From Myxococcales bacterium (GTDB taxonomy: Bacteria; Myxococcota; B64-G9): DNA of 64,000 nucleotides. The stretch lies in assembly GCA_012798435.1 (NCBI GenBank), contig JAAZNF010000001.1, positions 1 to 64,000 on the forward strand. Direction: 5' to 3'. The translations under genes were made by a program, and so were the position numbers. This document shows, piece by piece, positions 1 to 6,584 of the stretch. How positions within the stretch are numbered: position 1 is the stretch's first letter; each line of letters opens with the position of its first letter. The notes beneath the pieces were generated by a model. The model did no database searches, had not been told where the DNA came from, and saw only the letters and a list, made by a program, of their open reading frames with translations.

Positions 1-1717
1 CGGCCACCGGCGCCGCTCCCGCGTCCACCGCGGCGGCGTCCGGGGGGGTGCCGGGTTCCCCGGGAGCGCCGTCGTCCACCGGAGGGCCGAACCATTTCTG
101 AATGAACAGGAACGCGCCCACCGTGAGCCCGCCGCCGAGGAGCACGAACAACACCACCCACAGCCAGGCCCGCCGACCTCCCCGGGAGACCGCCACGCGC
201 TCGACCTCCTCGGTCCCCTCGCGGGGCGGCTGCACCAGCCTACCGATCACGACCGGGGCCTCAGGCTGGGCCGGCGCCGCGGGGAGCGGGTAGCTCGGGG
301 CGGGAGGCGGCACCGTCTCCGGCGCAGGAGCGCTCGGACGGCCCGTATCCGCGGGCCGGTACTCGACCTGGAACAGATCTTCATCCGCCGTCGAGGCTGC
401 CGGCGCCTGCGAACTCTGCTGCCCCTCCGGGATCACCGGCGCCGCCACCGCGGCCGGGGTGGGCTCCTCCGGGACCAGGTCCTCCGGCGCCAGCTCCTCG
501 AGTTCCAGCACGCCCTCGCCGATCGGAGCGGCCTGAAGCGCATCCTCCGGGACGAGGCCCGGTTCGAGTGGCGGGACGGCCTCCTGCGCCACCGGCGGCC
601 GGGGCGCGCCGGCGGAGGGCTCGGTGGGGGTCTTCTCGCTCAACCCGCGCGGCATCTGGACCCGCTGGGTGTTCTCGGACGGCACCCACACCGGCGGCTG
701 GAACGGCTGGGTCTTCTCCTCGAAATCGTCCTTCGGCGGGGGCCGCTGCACCTGGGTGGCGGCGCCTTCCCGCAGCCGCTGGAGCTGGCGCACCAGCTCG
801 TCGATCTGCGAGCGCGACTCGGCGAGCTCCTGGCGCAAGCGATCCCGCTCCCGGCGCACCTCGGCCGCCGCCGCCGCGTCCTGCCCCTGCCGCTCGGCGG
901 AGGTCTTGAGGTCGGCGCGCAGCCGCTCGGTCTCGCGCTCGCGCTGCTCCAGCATCTGGCCCGAGGCCATGCGCGTGCGCGCCATCTCGTCCTTGAGCTT
1001 CTGGATCTCGGCCTGCAGCGTCTCGCGTTCGACCCGCAGCTCATCCTGCCCGGCCGCCGCCCGCCGCGCCTGCTCCAGATCCTTTTGAAGGCGGGCGATC
1101 TCGGACTGGAGCCGGGCCGCCTCCTCCCGGGCGCGCGAAAGTTCCTGCTCGCGCTGTAGCATCTGAGGCTGGGCCTCGCGCGTTTTTTGCAGCTCCTTCT
1201 CCCGCTCGGCCAGCGTCTTGCGAGCGGCCTCCAGCTCCGTCTTGAGCGAGCGGGCCTCATCGGCGCCGGCCTTGAGGCGGCCGAGCTGGGTGTCCTTCTC
1301 CTCGATGGTCCGCTGGGCGGCCCGCAAGTCGCGCCGCAGCCGGTCGCGCTCCTCCTCGGCCGACTGGGCCCGTTGCAGGAGCAGGTTGTCGGTCTTGAGC
1401 GGCGGCGGCTGGGAGAGCGAGGGACGGCGGTTGAGCTCGCCCTGCAGCTCGGCCACCCTCTTCTCGGCCAGCAGCGCGCGCTGGGTGAGCATGTCCACCT
1501 GCTCGCGCAGGCGCTTGCCGTCCGCCGTCTCCCCCGCCCCCGCCGGCGCGCCCTTGCGGGAGAGGGCCAGCTCCTCCTCGAGCTTCTTGACCGATTTCTC
1601 GGCCGACTCCTTGGCCGCCTTGAGATCCCACTGGAACTCCTCGCGCTCCTCGGCGAGCTTCTGCTCCAGCTCGGCGATACGATGTTTCAGCGTCGAGATT
1701 TCCGGCGAGTCTGGCAT
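1..1717 (-). CDS. Coiled-coil protein with C-terminal membrane segment (partial, 3' end beyond window)
   Basis: The first 572 residues are visible; the gene continues past the window edge. Start ATG at 1717 has an AGGA motif 9 nt upstream and lies 16 nt after the stop of the acyl-CoA dehydrogenase, so the two are probably co-transcribed. Residues about 5-330 are a charged heptad-type coiled coil (runs such as LEQKLAEEREEF and REQEL). Next comes a proline/glutamate-rich linker, then one hydrophobic segment at about 515-540 (VVLFVLLGGGLTVGAFLFIQ) preceded by RGGRR. The visible tail is Ala/Pro/Asp-rich. The layout suggests a large cytoplasmic coiled coil anchored in the inner membrane with a periplasmic C-terminus. 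No enzymatic motif is visible and I do not recognise a named family. Several other frames here are also open, but only this frame gives regular coiled-coil composition. Confidence 0.85.
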   Translation of the reverse strand, partial: MPDSPEISTLKHRIAELEQKLAEEREEFQWDLKAAKESAEKSVKKLEEELALSRKGAPAGAGETADGKRLREQVDMLTQRALLAEKRVAELQGELNRRPSLSQPPPLKTDNLLLQRAQSAEEERDRLRRDLRAAQRTIEEKDTQLGRLKAGADEARSLKTELEAARKTLAEREKELQKTREAQPQMLQREQELSRAREEAARLQSEIARLQKDLEQARRAAAGQDELRVERETLQAEIQKLKDEMARTRMASGQMLEQRERETERLRADLKTSAERQGQDAAAAAEVRRERDRLRQELAESRSQIDELVRQLQRLREGAATQVQRPPPKDDFEEKTQPFQPPVWVPSENTQRVQMPRGLSEKTPTEPSAGAPRPPVAQEAVPPLEPGLVPEDALQAAPIGEGVLELEELAPEDLVPEEPTPAAVAAPVIPEGQQSSQAPAASTADEDLFQVEYRPADTGRPSAPAPETVPPPAPSYPLPAAPAQPEAPVVIGRLVQPPREGTEEVERVAVSRGGRRAWLWVVLFVLLGGGLTVGAFLFIQKWFGPPVDDGAPGEPGTPPDAAAVDAGAAPVA

Positions 1718-1733
1718 GCGCTGGCGTCCTGGG

Positions 1734-2963
1734 TTACTCGAAGATCTTCTCTGCGCTGGCCTCGTACGAAGCGGCGTCGGCCTCGACGTCGCGCCCGCTC
1801 GGCCCGCGCGCGAGCAGCTCCTTGTAGTACTCGTGCTGCACCAGGAGGTTCATCACCTCGTTGGTCCCGGTCCAGATGAGGCTGAGGCGGGCGTCGCGCA
1901 GCAGCCGCTCCACCGGGTACACGTCGGTGTAGCCGATGCCGCCCATGGCTTGCATGGCGTCGTTCACCGTCTGCCAGCAGGCTTCGGTACAGAACTTCTT
2001 GGCCTCGGACACCAGCCGGCGCGGGTCGGCGCCCGAGTCGGCCTGGCGCGCCGCGGCGAAGAGCAGCGCCCGCGCCGCGTCCATGCGGGTCACCGACTCG
2101 GCGATGCGGAAGCTCACGCCCTGGAACTCGCGGATCTTCTGGCCGAAGGCTCGCCGGTGCTCGGTGTAGCGCGCCGCCACCTCCAGCGCCGCCCGGCCCA
2201 GCCCCACCGCCCCGGCGGCCGAGGTGAGCCGCTCGGGCACCATCATGCGGTTGAACACCATGGCCCCGCCGTTGAGCGGGCCGACCAGGTTGCGGGCCGG
2301 CACGCGCACCTCGTCGAAGCGGATGCGCGCGGTGCCACCGCCGCGGGTCCCCATCAGGTTGTAGAGGTATTCCACCTTGAGTCGAGCATCGCGCTCGACC
2401 AGGAAGGCCGACAGGCCCTTGTGCCCGGGCACTCCCTCGGCCGCGGTGCGGGCGTACACCAGGAACAGATCCGCCCCCTCGCCGCCCACGATGAAGCGCT
2501 TTTGTCCGGTGAGGACGAAGTGGTCCCCGTCGGCCACCGCCTTGCAGGCCGCGCCGAAGAAGTCCGACCCGCCGCGTGGCTCGGTGAGGGCCTCGGCACA
2601 GAACAGCTCGGCCCGGATGATGGCACCGAGGTATTTTCTCTTCTGCTCCTCGGTGCCGAAGGCCACCAGGCTCTCGCCCACGATGGAGGGCATGACGTAG
2701 TTGCAGCCCAGCGCCGTGCCCAGCACCCCCACCTCCTCGATGGCCGCCACCTCCGCGGTCCAGGGGAGATTCCGCCCGCCGAAGGCCTCGGGAAAGCGCA
2801 GGCCGAGGAGGTTCCTCTTGGCCGCGGCGCGGATGAAGTCCTTGGCGAAGCGCACCTCCTCGCGGTCCATGCGCCGCACCAGCTCGGCGGGAACCTCGTC
2901 CTTGACGAAACGGCGGACTTCTTCCACCAGGGCACGGGTACGCTCGTCGAACAGGACGTCCAT
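1734..2963 (-). CDS. Acyl-CoA dehydrogenase, LCAD/IVD-like active site
   Basis: This 409-aa flavoprotein should oxidise an acyl-CoA to the 2-enoyl-CoA with FAD and pass electrons to electron-transfer flavoprotein. The N-terminal helical domain is followed by the FAD signature CAEALTEPRGGSD (near residue 127), then RAFGQKIREFQG and MGGIGYTDVYPVERLLRDARL. At the usual catalytic-glutamate position, where short- and medium-chain enzymes read YEGT, this protein has IWTGTNEV. A glutamate in FCTEACWQTVNDAMQ aligns, counting back from the GG pair, with the base of isovaleryl-CoA and long-chain dehydrogenases. The ATG at 2963 has GAGGAG 6 nt upstream; an in-frame start 78 nt earlier would lie in the promoter. 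The substrate cannot be told. The downstream partner is a coiled-coil membrane protein, not a beta-oxidation gene. Confidence 0.96.
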   Translation of the reverse strand: MDVLFDERTRALVEEVRRFVKDEVPAELVRRMDREEVRFAKDFIRAAAKRNLLGLRFPEAFGGRNLPWTAEVAAIEEVGVLGTALGCNYVMPSIVGESLVAFGTEEQKRKYLGAIIRAELFCAEALTEPRGGSDFFGAACKAVADGDHFVLTGQKRFIVGGEGADLFLVYARTAAEGVPGHKGLSAFLVERDARLKVEYLYNLMGTRGGGTARIRFDEVRVPARNLVGPLNGGAMVFNRMMVPERLTSAAGAVGLGRAALEVAARYTEHRRAFGQKIREFQGVSFRIAESVTRMDAARALLFAAARQADSGADPRRLVSEAKKFCTEACWQTVNDAMQAMGGIGYTDVYPVERLLRDARLSLIWTGTNEVMNLLVQHEYYKELLARGPSGRDVEADAASYEASAEKIFE

Positions 2964-3012
2964 GACGCTCCTCGGGCGCCGCGCGTTGTGGCGGGGCGGA
3001 TGAGTCGGGGCC

Positions 3013-3041
3013 AAAATAGCCAAGCGCGGCGAGAGTGTCAA
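3013..3041 (-). promoter_or_regulatory. Sigma-70-type promoter of the acyl-CoA dehydrogenase gene
   Basis: On the minus strand a perfect TTGACA is followed after 17 nt by TATTTT. The predicted transcript starts near 3006, giving a leader of about 43 nt before the ATG at 2963. Confidence 0.7.
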
Positions 3042-3339
3042 ACGATATCCTCGACTTGCGGCCCGCCACCTACGGCCAGGCCGTGCTCCAGATGAAGCGG
3101 GGTGCGGCGGCTCGCTTCGACGAGCTTCGAAACACCATCGACGCCGTCGGCTCGCGCACGGTCACTATCCTTTGATTATTTCTCTTGAATAATCAACATG
3201 TTAGGGGCATTTCCGGGGATTTCCGGGGTGGCTGGCACCTATTCCTGCCCTATTCCTGCCTATTCCTGGGCACACACGGCCAGCGCGTTCGCGCGCAATG
3301 TCGAACCCGGGCGACCTTCGCCCGAATGAAACTGGCAGC

Positions 3340-3359
3340 CCGGGCAGATATCTGCCCGG
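3340..3359. repeat. 20-bp perfect palindrome
   Basis: CCGGGCAGAT is followed directly by its reverse complement ATCTGCCCGG, with no spacer. It is centred about 137 bp before the start of the operon at 3487. A spacerless palindrome suits a dimeric DNA-binding protein better than an RNA hairpin. No binder is known. Confidence 0.6.
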
Positions 3360-3425
3360 CCCGGTGATAAATCGTGCGGCGTCTTTCGGGGATGTGACCG
3401 GCAACAGCCCAGACAGATGTCTCCG

Positions 3426-3465
3426 CCCGGGCGCGGCTCGCAAACGGTTCGCGCGTGCGCCCGGG
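3426..3465. repeat. Inverted repeat overlapping the putative promoter of the 3487 operon
   Basis: CCCGGGCGC (3426-3434) and GCGCCCGGG (3457-3465) form 9-bp perfect arms with a 22-nt spacer. The right arm sits between the tentative -35 (3448) and -10 (3472) of the operon, where an operator would be expected. Confidence 0.45.
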
Positions 3466-3486
3466 TTGTGCTACCATCACCGTTCC

Positions 3487-5349
3487 ATGATAGGGCTCCC
3501 GTCTCGACACCTGCCCGACCGGTTGCTTCTGCTCCTCGTGCTCCTGCTCGCCGGCTGCGGCGCGGCGCAGCCCCCGGCCCACTGGGAGTTTTTGGACCTC
3601 CACGGGACGCCCTACGAGCAGGGCCGGATCCAGGGGGAGCGCTTCTCCTCCAGGATGCGCTCGATCTACACCCAGCTCCTCACCACCTCGATCCTCCCCT
3701 ACCTCAACCGCGAGCGGCCCTCCATCGCCGAGATGCTGTGGACCTACCAGGACCCGAAGTACGACGACGGGCGCTTCTCCACGCTGCTCTTTACCGAGAG
3801 CGCCCAGAACCTGTGGGGCTTCTTCCCCGCCGAATACCAGGAGGAGCTCCAGGGCCTGGCCGACGGCTCGGGCATGCCGCTCGAAGAAGTATTGGTGCTC
3901 AACACCTTCATGGACACGCTGATGGCCTTTCGCGCCATCACCTACTTCATCCGCGACCAGTCCTCGCCGCACCTTGTCGAGATCGAGTTCTCGCTGGCCG
4001 GGCAGGACGGCGCGGACAACGACGGCGACGGCGAGACCGACGAGGCCGGCGAGGGCACGCTCGCCTTCGAGCCCGACCCCTGGGTGAACTTCGTCGAGGT
4101 GCCGCCCGAGACGGAAGTGTCGCTGTGCCTTTCCGACCCGGACGGGGTGAACCCCGAGCTGGTGCGCATCCAGACCGGCGACGCGAGCTTTCGCCCCGGC
4201 GACCCGGGCCTCACCGCCGGGACCTGCGGCAGCCAGGGCCAGGACCTGCGCGTGACCCTGCGCCCGCCCGGGGGGTTCCCGGCGGCCACCTACGTCTCGC
4301 TGATCGTCTCGGCCGGCGACCGGCGCGTGATCGAAGACCCGCCGCCGCCCAAGGCCAACATGGCCCGCGAGGTGCGCTTCGGCTTTTCCACCCGCGGCTT
4401 CGGCGGCAAGCCGGGCGAGATCCCCGAGCTCTCCTTCGACGACGGCCGCAGCCAACCCGGGCCCTTCGGCTTCGCCGTCCGCGGCGCGGCCACCCTCGAC
4501 GGCGCGCCCCTGCTGGCCCACCACTTCAGCCTGCTGGACTCCAACACCGCCCACAAGCACACCGCGCTAATCTACCACCACCCGGCCTCGGGGCTGGCGC
4601 ACGCCACCGCCGGCTGGACCGGCTGCGCCTTCGGCTTTTCGGGGATGAACCAGGCCGGCCTGGCCATCGCGGCCAACCCCTGCGAGTCGCTCAACAACCC
4701 GCTCACCGCGGAGTTCCGGCGCGACCTGTTCCTGGCGCGCCTGGTCTCCAGCGGCATCCCGGCGGGGATCCTGCTCCGCATGGCGCTGTCCCAGGCCTCC
4801 AGCGTGGCCGAGGCGCTGCCCATCCTCCAGGCCGCGCCCAAGACCTTCGGCTGGTGCTGGCTGCTGGCCGACGCCGCGGGCGAGCTTACGCTCCTCGAGA
4901 CCACCAGCGACATCATGCAGGACGGCAGCGGCTCCATGGTGATCCGCCCCGGGGACCGCGACGCCCGCGGGAGACTGCTCGCCAGCGCCGGCGCGGACGA
5001 CCTGCGGCTCAACGTCCACTTTCGCGCCAACCTTTCCGATCTCGAGCTCGCCTTCCTGGGATATGCGCTGCGCCCCCAACGCTACTTCTCCAACTACTAC
5101 TTCCGCTCGGTGCGCTCCCACCACCTGCTGGGGCAGGAGCTCGCCGACCGACTGGGCGCGCTGGACGCGGCCGCGGCCGAGGAGATCCTCGCGCATCCTT
5201 CGCTTCGCGACGCGCGCGACAGCATGAACGCGGTGGTGTTCGAGCCGGCGGCGCGCCGCCTGCATTTTGCCATGGGCCAGGTGCCGGCCACCGACGGGCC
5301 GTTCTACACCCTGGACCTTGCCGCCCAACCGCCCGAGGTGACGCCGTGA
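3487..5349 (+). CDS. C45/AAT-like Ntn-hydrolase-family lipoprotein lacking the usual nucleophile
   Basis: This 620-aa protein starts at ATG 3487 and has a lipoprotein signal ending LLLAGC, so it should be lipid-anchored in the periplasm or outer membrane. The body resembles acyl-CoA:6-aminopenicillanate acyltransferase-like (peptidase C45) proteins: HGTPYEQGRIQGERF near residue 40, GLADGSGMPLEEVLVLN, GCAFGFSGMNQAGLAIAANPC and TFGWCWLLADAAGELTLLE. Where family members carry the autocatalytic Cys (a DGCTxFA-type motif), this one reads PGPFGFAVRGAATLDG, and the later N-x-D is HHFS. An inserted stretch (about residues 175-320) contains a calcium-loop-like DNDGDGETDE. It may have lost acylase activity or use other residues. 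No clear Shine-Dalgarno precedes the ATG. It is the first gene of an operon, with a 4-bp overlap to the next. Confidence 0.75.
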   Translation: MIGLPSRHLPDRLLLLLVLLLAGCGAAQPPAHWEFLDLHGTPYEQGRIQGERFSSRMRSIYTQLLTTSILPYLNRERPSIAEMLWTYQDPKYDDGRFSTLLFTESAQNLWGFFPAEYQEELQGLADGSGMPLEEVLVLNTFMDTLMAFRAITYFIRDQSSPHLVEIEFSLAGQDGADNDGDGETDEAGEGTLAFEPDPWVNFVEVPPETEVSLCLSDPDGVNPELVRIQTGDASFRPGDPGLTAGTCGSQGQDLRVTLRPPGGFPAATYVSLIVSAGDRRVIEDPPPPKANMAREVRFGFSTRGFGGKPGEIPELSFDDGRSQPGPFGFAVRGAATLDGAPLLAHHFSLLDSNTAHKHTALIYHHPASGLAHATAGWTGCAFGFSGMNQAGLAIAANPCESLNNPLTAEFRRDLFLARLVSSGIPAGILLRMALSQASSVAEALPILQAAPKTFGWCWLLADAAGELTLLETTSDIMQDGSGSMVIRPGDRDARGRLLASAGADDLRLNVHFRANLSDLELAFLGYALRPQRYFSNYYFRSVRSHHLLGQELADRLGALDAAAAEEILAHPSLRDARDSMNAVVFEPAARRLHFAMGQVPATDGPFYTLDLAAQPPEVTP

Positions 5350-6566
5350 GCGGCCCGGCGCGCCTCCTGGTCGCCGCCACGCTGGCCGGGCTGCTGCTCG
5401 CCCCCAGAGCAGCCCGGGCCGGCCGGCCCAGCGAGACCCTGCCGAAGAACACCTTCCTGCTCGACGCCGCCTACGTGCACTCGTTCCTCAACCATGCCTA
5501 TGGCAACGACGGCGAGCACACCCAGCTCATCGACAAGCTCTACCGCTACGAACCGGGCGGGGGCCTCCAGGGCATCATCATCCCCGACGCCCGGGTGACC
5601 TACCAGCTCCTGGTGCTGAAACTCCAGTACGGCCTCACCGACGACCTCAGCCTGGGGGTGGGCGTGCCGGTGGTGCTGGCCACCACGGTGGAGCCGCGCC
5701 TGTCCTGGGTCCCGGGCGACTACATGTGGTGGCTGGGACGCAGCTACACCGAGCAGGACTTCTGGGATTGGGCCGCCAGCATGGGCCAGCCCCGCCCGGG
5801 CACCTGGAGCGGCAACCGCGGCGCGCTCTCGGATCTGGTGCTGGGGGCACGCTGGCGCTTCTCCGACCGCATCCCGGCGCTCTCCGGGACCGAGCTGCGC
5901 CTGGCCTTCGCCACCTACGGCGTGCTGCCCACCGGCCGCCAGAAGGACCCCGAGGAGATCGTGGCCACCGGCACCACCACCTGGGACCTGCACTTCCAGG
6001 GCGAGCTGGGCTTCCACCTCGGCGCCGACTGGACCGTGCCCGGCGCCGACCGCCGCCTGACCGTCGGGCTGGACACCTTCTACGAGATCCTGTTCCGGCA
6101 CCGCTACACCACGCCCCGGGGAACCATCCACCCTCTCATCCTCACCCTGGCGCCCTACGTGGGCGACAGCTACACCCTCGACCCGGGAGATTTTCTGGGC
6201 TTTACGCTGTCGTTCGAGGCCATCCTGGCGCGCGGCCCCGTCGGCGCGAACTGGCTCACCGAGCGGGTGGATGATCCCGAGAGCCTGCCACCGCTGCTCG
6301 TGTTCAGCCTCGGCTACTCGTTCACCTGGCTGTTCCAGTCCGACTGGCAGTCGCAGTCGGCCATCTGGGACTGGAGCCAGGAGAAGCTGTGGCGGCCGGG
6401 CTACAAGAACCGGCTCACCGCCGAGATCGTGCTTTCGCTGCTACGGTACGGCTGGCCGCTGCAAGTGGTGGTGGGCTACTCCAACCTGTCGTGGATCCCG
6501 GGCAAGAACTGCCGGGCCACCGACACCTTGAGCGTGGGCCTGCGCGCCCCGGCCAAGTTCTTCTGA
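5346..6566 (+). CDS. Predicted outer-membrane beta-barrel protein
   Basis: GTG 5346 overlaps the preceding stop (GTGA), implying translational coupling. The product is 406 aa with a signal peptide (LLVAATLAGLLLAPRAARA). The mature part alternates hydrophobic and polar residues as in transmembrane beta strands (VTYQLLVLKLQYGLTDDLSLGVGVPVV, given only to show the pattern length class: short turns between strands), is rich in Tyr, Trp and Gly, and ends in phenylalanine (AKFF), a usual outer-membrane insertion signal. No plug or TonB box is visible. I do not recognise a named family. Its place between two acylase-type lipoproteins suggests it carries their substrate or product across the outer membrane. 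Confidence 0.7.
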   Translation: MSGPARLLVAATLAGLLLAPRAARAGRPSETLPKNTFLLDAAYVHSFLNHAYGNDGEHTQLIDKLYRYEPGGGLQGIIIPDARVTYQLLVLKLQYGLTDDLSLGVGVPVVLATTVEPRLSWVPGDYMWWLGRSYTEQDFWDWAASMGQPRPGTWSGNRGALSDLVLGARWRFSDRIPALSGTELRLAFATYGVLPTGRQKDPEEIVATGTTTWDLHFQGELGFHLGADWTVPGADRRLTVGLDTFYEILFRHRYTTPRGTIHPLILTLAPYVGDSYTLDPGDFLGFTLSFEAILARGPVGANWLTERVDDPESLPPLLVFSLGYSFTWLFQSDWQSQSAIWDWSQEKLWRPGYKNRLTAEIVLSLLRYGWPLQVVVGYSNLSWIPGKNCRATDTLSVGLRAPAKFF

Positions 6567-6584
6567 CCCGACCGCGAGGAACGC

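Larger units (their letters stand above)
3042..3486. other. Intergenic region, 445 bp: weak gene remnant, microrepeats and two inverted repeats
   Basis: No convincing gene lies here. A short plus-strand frame from GTG 3035 to TGA 3175 (46 codons, ending AVGSRTVTIL) has plausible coding composition. It begins inside the dehydrogenase promoter, so it may be a decayed gene tail; support is weak. At about 3208-3272 there are microrepeats: two ATTTCCGGGG units and three TATTCCTG units. A 20-bp perfect palindrome and a long-armed inverted repeat (listed separately) lie just before the next operon. Candidate promoter elements for that operon are TTCGCG at 3448 and TACCAT at 3472. Confidence 0.4.

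Noticed and set aside
1687-3069. A 460-codon frame overlapping the acyl-CoA dehydrogenase on the same strand
   Set aside because: The dehydrogenase frame has all family motifs; this one gives arginine/glycine-rich junk.
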